DNA from: Clostridium_AD sp937920395
GTDB lineage: Bacteria; Bacillota; Clostridia; Clostridiales; Clostridiaceae
Reading direction: 5' to 3'
NCBI GenBank assembly: GCA_052274345.1
Contig: DAVZGP010000005.1
Span: 1-64,000 of the forward strand
DNA length: 64,000 bases
A program made the translations under genes and the position numbers. The notes under the pieces were generated by a model. The model did no database searches, had not been told where the DNA came from, and saw nothing but the letters and a program-made list of their open reading frames with translations. Of the stretch, positions 8,866 through 16,495 are shown piece by piece (the stretch's first letter is position 1; each line of letters starts with the position of its first letter).

Positions 8866-9530
8866 TGATATCTGATCCTTACGAAGTGCTTGGTGTTTCT
8901 TCAACTGATTCGAAGGAAGAAATTACTAAAGCTTATCGCAAACTAGCGAAAAAATACCATCCAGACTTGAATCAAGGAGATGCTAATGCTACAAGAAAAA
9001 TGAGTGAGATTAACGCTGCTTATGAACAGATAAAAAGAGGGAAAGCTTCTCCTAATAGTTCTGGAGGAGCTTCTAGTGATCAAAGTTCATATGGTAATGG
9101 TAACAGTTCTTATGGAGGAGAGAACCCATTTAAAGATTTCAACCCTTTTGAAGGGTTTGGTTCTTTCAATGGTGGTCAAAATCGAAGACATGAATATTCC
9201 GAATTTGATTCGGTTAATAGCTATTTAGATGCTGGATATTTTAATGAAGCACTCAATGTGCTTAATGATATTACAACTAGGGATGCAAAGTGGTACTATT
9301 ACAGTGCAATTGTAAATTCTGGTTTAGGAAATAAAATTACAACATTAAATAATGCAAAAACAGCAGTGCAAATGGAACCAAGTAATCTTGAATATCAAAG
9401 ATTGTTAAGTCAAATACAAAATGGTGGCCGTGCATATCAAAGGCAGAGCCAGGACTTCGGCATGCCAACAATTAGTTTTAATAAGATATGTTTAGCTATT
9501 TGTTTTGCAAAAATATTCTGTGGGTGCTGA
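8865..9530 (+). CDS. J-domain co-chaperone
   Basis: A partner that stimulates Hsp70 ATPase. The J domain covers residues 3-60, with the essential HPD at 32-34. A Gly/Ser/Asn-rich linker follows at about 63-115, then a TPR-like helical segment (about 120-190) and a short Cys-rich hydrophobic C-terminus. The zinc-finger and substrate-binding domains of classical DnaJ are absent, so this is a class C J-protein that would bring its own client to the Hsp70. It overlaps the preceding gene by one base. Confidence 0.88.
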   Translation: MISDPYEVLGVSSTDSKEEITKAYRKLAKKYHPDLNQGDANATRKMSEINAAYEQIKRGKASPNSSGGASSDQSSYGNGNSSYGGENPFKDFNPFEGFGSFNGGQNRRHEYSEFDSVNSYLDAGYFNEALNVLNDITTRDAKWYYYSAIVNSGLGNKITTLNNAKTAVQMEPSNLEYQRLLSQIQNGGRAYQRQSQDFGMPTISFNKICLAICFAKIFCGC

Positions 9531-9560
9531 TTACAAAAGTATTAAAAAGGAGTGAGTGAG

Positions 9561-9971
9561 ATGGGAAATTTTAAAAATAAGTTAGCACAATTTATGTATG
9601 GAAGATATGGTACAGATCAATTGTATATGGCTTTGATTGTTCTATATTTTGTTTTAATAATTGTCAATGCTTTTATTAGTTCTGCTATTATTGGCGTTTT
9701 GATGTCGGTTATTTTGATTTTGATTATTTTCAGAGCATTATCTCGAAATATTTACAAAAGAAAAATGGAAAATGATAAGTTTATGAAAATTTTTAAACCT
9801 ATTAAAGCGAAAGGAAATTTTGAGATTCGCAGAATAAAAGAAATTAAAACACATCGTTTTCGCAAATGTCCACATTGCAAGAGGATGCTTCGTTTGAAAC
9901 GAGTGAGGGGAAAGCATACAGTTAAATGTCCTAGCTGTAATAAAGAATTTGAAATGAGAATTATAGGGTAA
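9561..9971 (+). CDS. Membrane protein with C-terminal zinc ribbon
   Basis: A 136-residue protein ending the Hsp70 cluster. Two closely spaced hydrophobic helices (about 20-60) are followed by a basic linker and a four-cysteine zinc ribbon, CPHC and CPSC 19 residues apart, near the C-terminus. The start is ATG 9561, 8 bases after AGGAG; the GTG at 9552 overlaps that site and is unlikely. The arrangement would tether a metal-binding domain to the membrane beside the chaperone module. No enzyme signature is visible. Confidence 0.75.
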   Translation: MGNFKNKLAQFMYGRYGTDQLYMALIVLYFVLIIVNAFISSAIIGVLMSVILILIIFRALSRNIYKRKMENDKFMKIFKPIKAKGNFEIRRIKEIKTHRFRKCPHCKRMLRLKRVRGKHTVKCPSCNKEFEMRIIG

Positions 9972-9974
9972 GTA

Positions 9975-10024
9975 AAAAAATAAGAACCTTTTTTATATTT
10001 AATATAAAAAAGGTTCTTATTTTT
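9975..10024. terminator. Bidirectional terminator between convergent genes
   Basis: A stem of more than 20 bp (AATAAGAACCTTTTTTATAT with its exact complement) around a short AT loop, with A and T tracts at either end. It serves the Hsp70 cluster on the plus strand and the hydrolase gene on the minus strand. Confidence 0.9.
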
Positions 10025-10028
10025 AGGG

Positions 10029-10676
10029 TTACATAAATATCATATTACCTATTTTTATGGAACCTGATTTTCTAACACCATTATTAAAAAATAATGCATT
10101 CTTTACTGGATTAGTTCCATTAATTGCTGCAAGTGCAGCTTTAACGTCGCTTGCTGGTGCAGATCTTCTAATATTGCGATTTTGTACACAAGTAAATTGA
10201 TAACTACCCCTATACTTTTGATTAATTACACCGCTAATTGAATTTGGGAACCTGCTGCTCTTAACTCTATTCATAACTACTGCTCCTACAGCAACCTGAG
10301 CTTTATATGACTCTCCTCCTGCTTCTGCAGTTATTAATCTAGCTAGCAAATTTAAATCACTTGCTGTGTATTTTTTTGAAGACGATACAACCTTTTTTGG
10401 ACTAGATAAACTTTTTTTAACAGTTGAGCTAGTTGTTACTGAAACCTTGAGAACTTGCCCAGGAAAAATAGAATTATTCCATTTGTTATTAGCTTTCCTT
10501 AGAGTAGTTAATGATTCTTTATACTTTAGCGCTATTTGCGATAAGGTATCTCCTCTTTTCACGGTATAATTCTTAGTTAAGGTAGCTGCAAATATATTTT
10601 GTGATGAAATTATTGAAATACCAATTGCTAATGCTGATGTTAAAAAAACTGATTTATGACTTTTAAAATTAATCAT
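10029..10676 (-). CDS. Secreted LysM / SleB-type cell-wall hydrolase
   Basis: Exported peptidoglycan hydrolase. A signal peptide covers about residues 1-31 (cleavage near IFA-A). A LysM peptidoglycan-binding domain at 36-80 contains YTVKRGDTLSQIA. After a Ser/Lys linker, a Hydrolase_2 (SleB-like) domain begins near 105, with LLARLITAEAGGE and predicted catalytic Glu118. SleB relatives cleave cortex muramic lactam glycan during germination, while CwlJ/SleB homologues in vegetative cells act in wall turnover. A c-di-AMP riboswitch occupies the leader, which fits a wall hydrolase tuned to osmotic or envelope state. At 215 residues it is complete. Confidence 0.9.
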   Translation of the reverse strand: MINFKSHKSVFLTSALAIGISIISSQNIFAATLTKNYTVKRGDTLSQIALKYKESLTTLRKANNKWNNSIFPGQVLKVSVTTSSTVKKSLSSPKKVVSSSKKYTASDLNLLARLITAEAGGESYKAQVAVGAVVMNRVKSSRFPNSISGVINQKYRGSYQFTCVQNRNIRRSAPASDVKAALAAINGTNPVKNALFFNNGVRKSGSIKIGNMIFM

Positions 10677-10683
10677 TTTTCCC

Positions 10684-10802
10684 TCCTAATGCCTCCCAGG
10701 TTAGTTGACGGGTTAGGGTAGAGGTACCCTACTTTATGAATCAAAGTTTCACCCCAAATATAAACCCCCGGTACTTCTTTTAGAAGATTCGGCTACTCAG
10801 CT
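10684..10802 (-). ncRNA. c-di-AMP riboswitch (ydaO/yuaA type)
   Basis: The minus strand shows the conserved ydaO blocks in order: GCCGAATCTTCT, CCGGGGG, TTTGGGGTGAAAC, a central AGGGTA...TACCCT hairpin, then AACCCGTCAACTAACC and GGGAGGC just before the ribosome site AGGAGGG. The family binds c-di-AMP and usually shuts off wall hydrolase and ion-transport genes. Here the 3' part of the aptamer lies right against the ribosome site, so control could be translational; no separate terminator was seen. Confidence 0.92.
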
Positions 10803-10831
10803 ATAATAATACAACCTATAAAAAATGTCAA
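10803..10831 (-). promoter_or_regulatory. Sigma-A promoter for the riboswitch transcript
   Basis: The minus strand reads TTGACA, 17 bases, TATTAT, directly upstream of the aptamer. It is a near-consensus vegetative promoter. Confidence 0.8.
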
Positions 10832-11246
10832 TTTAGGATATTTAAAGATCTAAATGAAGTTTATGTACAAAAATAAAATAATATGTTTACTCCGATCCTC
10901 GTAGCGAGGGGGATTAAGAGGAGCTTGGAATCGTTATCATGAGCTATTATAGCCAATCATATGGATAATCATTCAATAATTGTTAACATATTAAAAAGAG
11001 CTAAGAATAACTTTTGATAATAAATATACTTTTGTTTTTATGTAACTAGGTTTAATAATTGTAATATCTCGCTAATTACTTGTACTCATGGATTAAAGCT
11101 TATTTAAGCTATTTGTAATATATTCCAATTAACAAAAAATTATAGTTCGAAATTAAATCTAATTCCGAACTAATTAATTGTTAGTTGTAAACTTTTTGTG
11201 AATAGGACATTAACCTATGATTTATGCTGCTTTTTTTATGTGGTCT
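10832..11246. other. Intergenic region without a recognised gene
   Basis: No open frame with a ribosome site was seen. It holds a small CCTCG-TAG-CGAGG hairpin near 10897-10910 and an imperfect inverted repeat at 11144-11172 (AGTTCGAAATTA against TAATTCCGAACT, one mismatch). Neither matches an element I know. Confidence 0.5.
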
Positions 11247-12077
11247 TTAATGAAGCAGTTTAAATGAATAATTTTGAGATCTTAAATATTCAATAACTTG
11301 TGGTAAAGCTTGGACAGTTGTTGACTTCGTAGAAACATCATGCATTAAAATAACTACATGTTCTTTTCCTTTAGTATGTTTTTTAAGGTTATTTAGTAAT
11401 TTACATTTTGGAATATTGAGTCCCTCTGCATCACCAGTTAAATCATTCCAATCAACATAATTATACCCTTCATTATTAATTGAATCTCTAAAAGGTCTTA
11501 ATTTTTTACCAAAGGACCCACCTGGAAATCTTACTAATTTAGTTTTGTAATTGCTACCAAGTATTGATTTTAATATGGTATTACATTTGTTAATATCGTT
11601 TATAAAAGTGTTAGTGTTAGAGTAAATATAATTATAATCGTGTGAATATGAATGGTTACCAATAGATTGTCCATCAGCAAATTCCTGCCTTACCAAATCG
11701 GGATAATCTTTTGCCATACTACCCACTATAAAAAAAGTTGCCTTTACATTATATTTATCTAAAGTTTTTAAAATAATAGGAGTATTGTTAAAAGAAGGTC
11801 CATCATCAAAAGTAAGGTAGGCTATCTTATGCCCATCTGGTCTATAAATGTGGTTATAAAAATCTATATTTGAAGGTTTTAAATGCACTTTTGGGGGTAT
11901 TACTACAGTCTTTTTTAAGTCCGTTTCTGCATTAGCAGGAGAGGCACTATTTATTTCACCAGTATTATTAATATTAAATATTAAATATGACAGAATAACT
12001 AGAACTGCTATTATCATTATTATTATTATTAAACTAAACTTTCTTCTTTTTTTTGTTACTTTTTCAAGTTTCATCAC
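11247..12077 (-). CDS. Membrane-anchored polysaccharide deacetylase (NodB domain)
   Basis: Carbohydrate esterase family 4 enzyme, probably removing N-acetyl groups from peptidoglycan or another surface glycan. Residues 14-34 form an N-terminal membrane anchor, and the NodB domain starts near 85. Motifs are present: TFDDGPS (89-95, catalytic base and metal Asp), NHSYSHDY (141-148, metal His pair) and RFPGGS (183-188). The start is GTG 12077, with GGTGAT as ribosome site; the adjacent ATG adds nothing. The domain is complete at 276 residues, and the gene stands alone. Confidence 0.9.
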   Translation of the reverse strand: MMKLEKVTKKRRKFSLIIIIMIIAVLVILSYLIFNINNTGEINSASPANAETDLKKTVVIPPKVHLKPSNIDFYNHIYRPDGHKIAYLTFDDGPSFNNTPIILKTLDKYNVKATFFIVGSMAKDYPDLVRQEFADGQSIGNHSYSHDYNYIYSNTNTFINDINKCNTILKSILGSNYKTKLVRFPGGSFGKKLRPFRDSINNEGYNYVDWNDLTGDAEGLNIPKCKLLNNLKKHTKGKEHVVILMHDVSTKSTTVQALPQVIEYLRSQNYSFKLLH

Positions 12078-12295
12078 AATTTATCACCCATCATTTTATA
12101 TTTTAACTTTAATAATGCTTATTTACATATTGTATCATAAAAAACTAAAATACAACCTAAATATCTTATAATGTCGTTTTTGTGTCATGAAAAGAAGTTA
12201 ACCACAAAATAATAGCGTTTTTTAGCCTATAATTGGAATTGAGTAAATAACTTTTTTATTAAAATTATTTGAGGTAAATATTAAATATTCAATAT

Positions 12296-12327
12296 GCAAT
12301 ATGTTATAATGGTGTATAGCATATTGC
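12296..12327 (+). promoter_or_regulatory. luxS promoter region with flanking inverted repeat
   Basis: TATAAT at 12305-12310 is a consensus -10 box about 70 bases before luxS. It is bracketed by a perfect 8-bp inverted repeat, GCAATATG at 12296-12303 and CATATTGC at 12320-12327. A dyad around the -10 box is a common place for a repressor, but no regulator is known to me for this sequence. The -35 region is poor. Confidence 0.5.
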
Positions 12328-12378
12328 AGAGAAATGGATTATTTTGAGTTGCGTAATAAAGATTAGGAGGAGATAATA

Positions 12379-12846
12379 ATGGAAATAATATCAAGTTTTC
12401 AAGTTAATCATATTAAGTTATTAAGAGGTTTTTATGAATCAAGGATAGATGGAGATGTCATTACTTATGACCTTAGAATGAAAGAACCTAATAGAGAACA
12501 AGTTATGTCAACAGGTGCTTGTCATACTATTGAACATATAGGGGCTACATATCTAAGAAATAAAGATATAGCTAAAGATGTTATCTACTTTGGACCAATG
12601 GGGTGTAGAACAGGTTTCTATATGATTATGAGGAATATAGATAAGACAAAGGGTATTGAGGTAGTAAAAGATATGATGAAATTTATAATAGCATTTGAGG
12701 GAGAGATACCTGGAGCACAACCTGATCAGTGTGGTAATTATTCAGATATGGATTTAATAGGAGCAAAGAAAGATGTACAAGAATATCTTGATACTCTTCT
12801 TAATGCAACTTCTTTAAATGTAAATTACCCAGAATTAAAATCTTAA
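12379..12846 (+). CDS. luxS: S-ribosylhomocysteine lyase LuxS
   Basis: Cleaves S-ribosylhomocysteine to homocysteine and DPD, the precursor of autoinducer 2, in the activated methyl cycle. The full family length of 155 residues is present. Metal ligands are H49 and H53 in HTIEH plus C118 in PDQC; the catalytic cysteine is C76 in MGCRTGF. Ribosome site AGGAGGAG. The gene is single, with its own promoter and terminator; pfs (nucleosidase) and other cycle genes are not next to it. Confidence 0.97.
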   Translation: MEIISSFQVNHIKLLRGFYESRIDGDVITYDLRMKEPNREQVMSTGACHTIEHIGATYLRNKDIAKDVIYFGPMGCRTGFYMIMRNIDKTKGIEVVKDMMKFIIAFEGEIPGAQPDQCGNYSDMDLIGAKKDVQEYLDTLLNATSLNVNYPELKS

Positions 12847-12871
12847 AAATTTAATAGAATATACAAATTAG

Positions 12872-12906
12872 AAAGATACATAAATTATATTGTGTATCTT
12901 TTTTTG
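12872..12906 (+). terminator. Terminator after luxS
   Basis: An 11-bp stem (AAAGATACATA paired with TGTGTATCTTT, one G-T pair) ends in a run of T. It starts 26 bases after the luxS stop. Confidence 0.82.
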
Positions 12907-12921
12907 TATGATCTATTTTAA

Positions 12922-13110
12922 TTATTGTAATAGAATCATATATTTAACTATGAGTATATCTAATTGTTGGCTTACATTTAATCGTTTTGAATTTATTTCA
13001 ATATCATCAATGTCATAAATTGCATAACACATTTCATTTAAAACATCTCTTAATATATTAATAGAGTTCTCGAGTTCCTGCTGATATGAAAGTTTAAAGG
13101 TCTCTTCCAT
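12922..13110 (-). CDS. Spo0E-like aspartyl-phosphate phosphatase
   Basis: A 62-residue protein with the two-helix hairpin layout of Spo0E. The second helix carries SQQLDILIVKY, matching the family signature SQ-x-LD-x-LI, in which the Asp helps to remove phosphate from phospho-Spo0A. Spo0E proteins delay entry into sporulation. AGGAGGT lies 8 bases before ATG 13110. It converges with luxS and stands alone. The match rests on a short motif plus length, which is usual for this very divergent family. Confidence 0.8.
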   Translation of the reverse strand: MEETFKLSYQQELENSINILRDVLNEMCYAIYDIDDIEINSKRLNVSQQLDILIVKYMILLQ

Positions 13111-13262
13111 AGTGAAATACCTCCTAATTAGTTAGTTTAATACGTTAGTTAATATTTTACATTGTAGATTAACAATTAAATTTTTTAATCAAAAGTACAT
13201 TCGATACTTTATATACTAAATTATATGTATTCATGGGTTTTATAACATTTAAAATAAGAAAG

Positions 13263-13302
13263 TAAAAAAAAACAACCTGTTTACACAGATTGGGTAGGTT
13301 GC
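13263..13302 (-). terminator. Orphan terminator-like hairpin
   Basis: On the minus strand an AACCT/AGGTT stem with further partial pairing is followed by nine T. No intact gene precedes it; a 24-codon open stretch without a start (13281-13355) overlaps, perhaps the tail of a lost gene. The rest of 13111-13603 shows no gene. Confidence 0.35.
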
Positions 13303-13603
13303 ATCATAAACTCCATACATTCCAGATGCCCAATTACAGAATGTACTTCTTCATTCCCCTAAAAATAACATATTAATATAACTATTCTATATTGTGCGAG
13401 TAAATACCTTTTATTTAGGCATATTATTTTACACTATATTCCGACATATAATATTATATACTTAGATTATATGGTTTTGAAGTAGCATTTTAAGTGGATA
13501 TTTAACTTAAGGATATTCCTATATTATTTTATGTCACAGTTTGACTTTAGCTGAATAACTTATAGTAGCAGTTTGAATAATGAGACTGCCAGGAGGTAAA
13601 GAG

Positions 13604-13960
13604 ATGTATAGTTATTGGAAGGCTCATATTATCAAAGATGATGAATGTAAAAAGCAGGGTAGACATGAATATAACAAAGGGGAAAAATACGAATGTAGTA
13701 AATGTGAAAAGCGTAAGAAACCAGAATGTGATAAGTGGGATAAATATGAATGTGAAAAGCATGAGGAACATGAATGTAATAAATATAAGGAACATGAGTG
13801 TAATAAGCATGAGGAACACGAATGCAAAAAATGTAAGGAACACGAATGCAAAAAATGTAAGGAACATGAATGCAAAAAATGTAAGGAACATGAATGCAAA
13901 AAATGTAAGAAACACGAGTGTAATAAGTGTAAGAAACATGAGTGTAACAAATGGGGTTAA
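13604..13960 (+). CDS. Cys/His/Lys/Glu octad-repeat protein
   Basis: A 118-residue protein made almost wholly of Lys, Glu, His, Asn and Cys. From residue 56 to the end, eight copies of an 8-residue unit, HEC-K/N-K-x-K/E-E/K, follow each other; x is Cys in five of them, giving HECKKC. There are 18 cysteines in all. ATG 13604 sits behind AGGAGGT, so the gene is properly translated; an ATG at 13580 lies before that site. No signal peptide or membrane segment. The DNA repeats have a period of 24 bases (13769-13957). The composition suggests metal binding or disulphide cross-linking, as in some spore-coat proteins, but I cannot assign it. Confidence 0.75.
   Translation: MYSYWKAHIIKDDECKKQGRHEYNKGEKYECSKCEKRKKPECDKWDKYECEKHEEHECNKYKEHECNKHEEHECKKCKEHECKKCKEHECKKCKEHECKKCKKHECNKCKKHECNKWG
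13769..13957 (+). repeat. 24-bp tandem coding repeats
   Basis: Eight in-frame 24-base units of the form CATGAATGCAAAAAATGTAA with variation between copies. The middle copies are almost identical, which suggests recent expansion by slippage or unequal crossover. Confidence 0.85.
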
Positions 13961-14042
13961 TCTTCTTTAAAAGCTGGACAAGATATAAAGAAATTTATAA
14001 ATAAATCTGTTGTTTTATTTATGAATTATTGATATAGATATT

Positions 14043-14076
14043 AATAAGCTGCCTTACAAAAGGTAGCTTATTTTTA
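14043..14076 (+). terminator. Terminator before the SMC operon
   Basis: A 13-bp stem (AATAAGCTGCCTT paired with AAGGTAGCTTATT, one G-T pair) around a 4-base loop, followed by TTTTA. It closes the repeat-protein transcript about 80 bases after its stop. Confidence 0.8.
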
Positions 14077-14171
14077 TAAAGTACAAGTTTTAAATATTAT
14101 TAATGAAAAAAGTAAACATATGCTTTATAATATAAGTAGATTATTAACGATCTAAAGAAAGGAAGAACCTC

Positions 14172-14243
14172 ATGTTTGAAGAAATATATGGAAGCACAGT
14201 TGCATTAATAGATATAGATCAGGAGTGGATAGAGTTTGAATAA
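14172..14243 (+). CDS. 23-codon leader ORF overlapping the SMC operon
   Basis: ATG 14172 follows AAAGGA by 8 bases and opens a 23-residue acidic peptide, MFEEIYGSTVALIDIDQEWI plus three residues. Its stop TAA (14241-14243) overlaps the TTG start (14236) of the next gene by 8 bases, and the ribosome site of that gene lies inside it. This is the arrangement of translational coupling. Whether the peptide itself acts is unknown. Confidence 0.5.
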   Translation: MFEEIYGSTVALIDIDQEWIEFE

Positions 14244-15783
14244 TGAATTAAATTATAAAGAATTTGATTATATGGATGAGATAATAAGTGAACATAATGA
14301 AAGAATGCAAAACCTAAAAAAGTATTATCCTTTTTTTAAGATCAGGGAGATATCGTTAGACCTATTTAATGAAGGCAAATATAATTTTATTGATATGGGG
14401 TACATAGTAGTAGCAACGTTAAGATTATTTATAGAAGAAAATAATTTTAATGATATAGGGGTTTCTTTTGAAAAGTTTTCTAATTTTACTACAGAAATTT
14501 TAAAACAAGATTATAATTTGTACCTGGACGAAAAAGAGAATAGTTTACTTGTAAATTATATTTTCGAGAAAATTATAAATGATGGAAAACCTTTTTCGTA
14601 TAATTATTTTGATCCAGCTCAGAAAAAACAGATGTCTTCTAGGATTAAATTAATTGAATCAAAAATATCAAATAATACAATACGGTATTATATAACATCT
14701 GAGGCTATTGAGTTTTACCTTAATACAAAGGAAATAAAGGATGAGAGTAAAATAAGTATTCAACAGATACTGCTCTCTAAAATGATTGAGTCCAAGAATT
14801 TTAAAGGTGGTATTGAAGTTGTAAAACGTATTAATAATGAAGTTAGTAAACTAATGCAAAGAAAGAATGAAATATTGAATATTTTGAGTTACAACGTTAC
14901 TGAAGGAATAAAAGAGGCGGATGAACTTTTTAATAATAGTATGAAGTGGTTTGACGAGGAACAAGGCCTATTTGATAAAAATAAGAAACTAATAGAAATT
15001 GCTCTTGAAAGAATGGAGGAAAACGAAAACCATGATACTGAGGATTTTTTGAAAAATAGGGAATATATTTACAATCTAGAAACGGAGATTAAACGAGCTA
15101 TTTCAAAGCATAGTGCACTTTTAAATTCATCTACTGACCTTAAGATAAAATCAGATGAAATCATTAAAAAGGTTACATTAAATAAACTTAGAATGTCTTT
15201 TGACTTTAAAACTGTCTATCAAAGGACACTGCTTTTGGATAATGTTGGGCTTCTAGCTTATATTATGAATCCAATTTTAAAGATAAAGTTTAATAAGACC
15301 TTTAATTTAAAAAATACAGATGATCTTTTAACCTATACGCTCAACAATGAGGAAGACGTAGAGGAGGTTACAGAGGATGAAGAAACAGAATATATATCAC
15401 TTGACGATAGAGAGGATGAAAGAATAGCTTCTAATTTCATAATATTTATGAATTTATTAATGAAATTCCTTTTGGAGAAGGGACAATTTTCTTTAAGAGA
15501 GTTTAATTTGTATTTAGCAGGTAAGTTTAGAGGAGATATCTTAAAGAATGGAGATTATTATTCTTTTATACTACATATTGCGCAAAAGGATTATTATGAT
15601 ATATCTAAGCTTGACGTTGACGAAAAAACTATCTTTGATAAAATAATAATTAATTTATTAACACCTGAAAATCGAAATGAGTTTATAGGACTTAAATTTA
15701 GAGTAATACCAATGCCTGATGATGTAATAGAAATATCATCTTTATTTAAAATTACCAATATAAAATTTGAAAGGGTGAAGTAA
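14236..15783 (+). CDS. JetA-like (MukF-type kleisin) subunit of an SMC complex
   Basis: A 515-residue helical, acidic protein that I identify mainly by position and shape. It is the first of three tightly packed genes whose third encodes a MukB/JetC-type SMC ATPase. MukF/JetA kleisins have an N-terminal winged-helix part, a central coiled coil and a C-terminal winged helix that grips the ATPase head; here coiled-coil stretches lie around 185-320 and an acidic loop (EEDVEEVTEDEE) near 375-390. TTG 14236 is served by AGGAG 10 bases upstream. The next gene starts two bases after the stop. It resembles the JetA family of Wadjet systems. Confidence 0.7.
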   Translation: MNNELNYKEFDYMDEIISEHNERMQNLKKYYPFFKIREISLDLFNEGKYNFIDMGYIVVATLRLFIEENNFNDIGVSFEKFSNFTTEILKQDYNLYLDEKENSLLVNYIFEKIINDGKPFSYNYFDPAQKKQMSSRIKLIESKISNNTIRYYITSEAIEFYLNTKEIKDESKISIQQILLSKMIESKNFKGGIEVVKRINNEVSKLMQRKNEILNILSYNVTEGIKEADELFNNSMKWFDEEQGLFDKNKKLIEIALERMEENENHDTEDFLKNREYIYNLETEIKRAISKHSALLNSSTDLKIKSDEIIKKVTLNKLRMSFDFKTVYQRTLLLDNVGLLAYIMNPILKIKFNKTFNLKNTDDLLTYTLNNEEDVEEVTEDEETEYISLDDREDERIASNFIIFMNLLMKFLLEKGQFSLREFNLYLAGKFRGDILKNGDYYSFILHIAQKDYYDISKLDVDEKTIFDKIIINLLTPENRNEFIGLKFRVIPMPDDVIEISSLFKITNIKFERVK

Positions 15784-15784
15784 A

Positions 15785-16495
15785 TTGGATAACTGGAATA
15801 TGGAGAAAGCCCTTGAGCTCTTTGCAAAGCTTATCACTGGTGAGGATGTAAGCAATAGTGAAAATACAGACTTATACGAGGAATACAATTCAAATATAGA
15901 AATGTATAATATATTTAGCAGCATGATTGAGAAGCTAAATTTAACTTTATATCAATATAAAGGTGCTTTATATATTACTGCTGGAGAAAAGAATAAAGTC
16001 TTTGGTTATACTAATGAAGAATTAAGGAAGATGTTGGGGCTTAAGGTTAATAAAGAATTATATATGTGCTATTTTATTATTTATAATATTATCACACTAT
16101 TTTATAAAGATTCATCAAGTTACACATTTCAAGAATATATAAAAAGTGAGGATGTTATGCGCAGCGTTGATGGCTCACTTTCAAGTATTATTAGTAAATT
16201 GGATGTAATAGTGAAAAATGAACTTGAGGAGAATAGTTTTAATGTTATAGCTCTTTTATGGGATGAACTTCCTTTAACTCATAGCACTGATTTATCAGTA
16301 AATGCTAGAGCATATAAAAGTTCAAAACTAGGTTACATAAAAATCGTATTCAATTTTCTAAAAGAGCAGGGCCTTTTCATTGAAGTAGAGGAACGGTATT
16401 ATGCAAATGATAGATTTAAGGCACTTATAGAAAACTACTTTGAAGATTTTAGGGGTAGGCTCTACGAGATAATGTCAGAAGGAGGACTTAATTAA
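15785..16495 (+). CDS. JetB-like (MukE-type) subunit of an SMC complex
   Basis: A 236-residue protein in the MukE/JetB position between kleisin and ATPase genes. Such subunits are built of winged helices and bind the kleisin and DNA. The C-terminal half here (about 160-225) reads like a winged-helix fold, with AYKSSKLGYIKIVFNFLKEQ followed by a beta hairpin. It starts with TTG 15785 behind AAGGGTGA and overlaps the next gene in TAATG, so expression of all three is coupled. I recall this size and start from the DUF6063 family, but the call rests mostly on operon structure. Confidence 0.68.
   Translation: MDNWNMEKALELFAKLITGEDVSNSENTDLYEEYNSNIEMYNIFSSMIEKLNLTLYQYKGALYITAGEKNKVFGYTNEELRKMLGLKVNKELYMCYFIIYNIITLFYKDSSSYTFQEYIKSEDVMRSVDGSLSSIISKLDVIVKNELEENSFNVIALLWDELPLTHSTDLSVNARAYKSSKLGYIKIVFNFLKEQGLFIEVEERYYANDRFKALIENYFEDFRGRLYEIMSEGGLN

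Noticed and set aside
13281..13355. A 24-codon minus-strand frame ending before a terminator-like hairpin
   Set aside because: No start codon; a stop lies two codons upstream. It may be the tail of a lost gene, too short to identify.
13547..13950. Long open frames on the minus strand opposite the octad-repeat gene
   Set aside because: They are shadows created by the repeats; they have no ribosome site and give improbable Leu/Phe/Ser-only proteins.
13769..13957. Regular 24-bp repeats resembling a short CRISPR array
   Set aside because: The units are directly adjacent without unique spacers, keep a reading frame behind a good ribosome site, and differ at wobble positions, so they are coding repeats.
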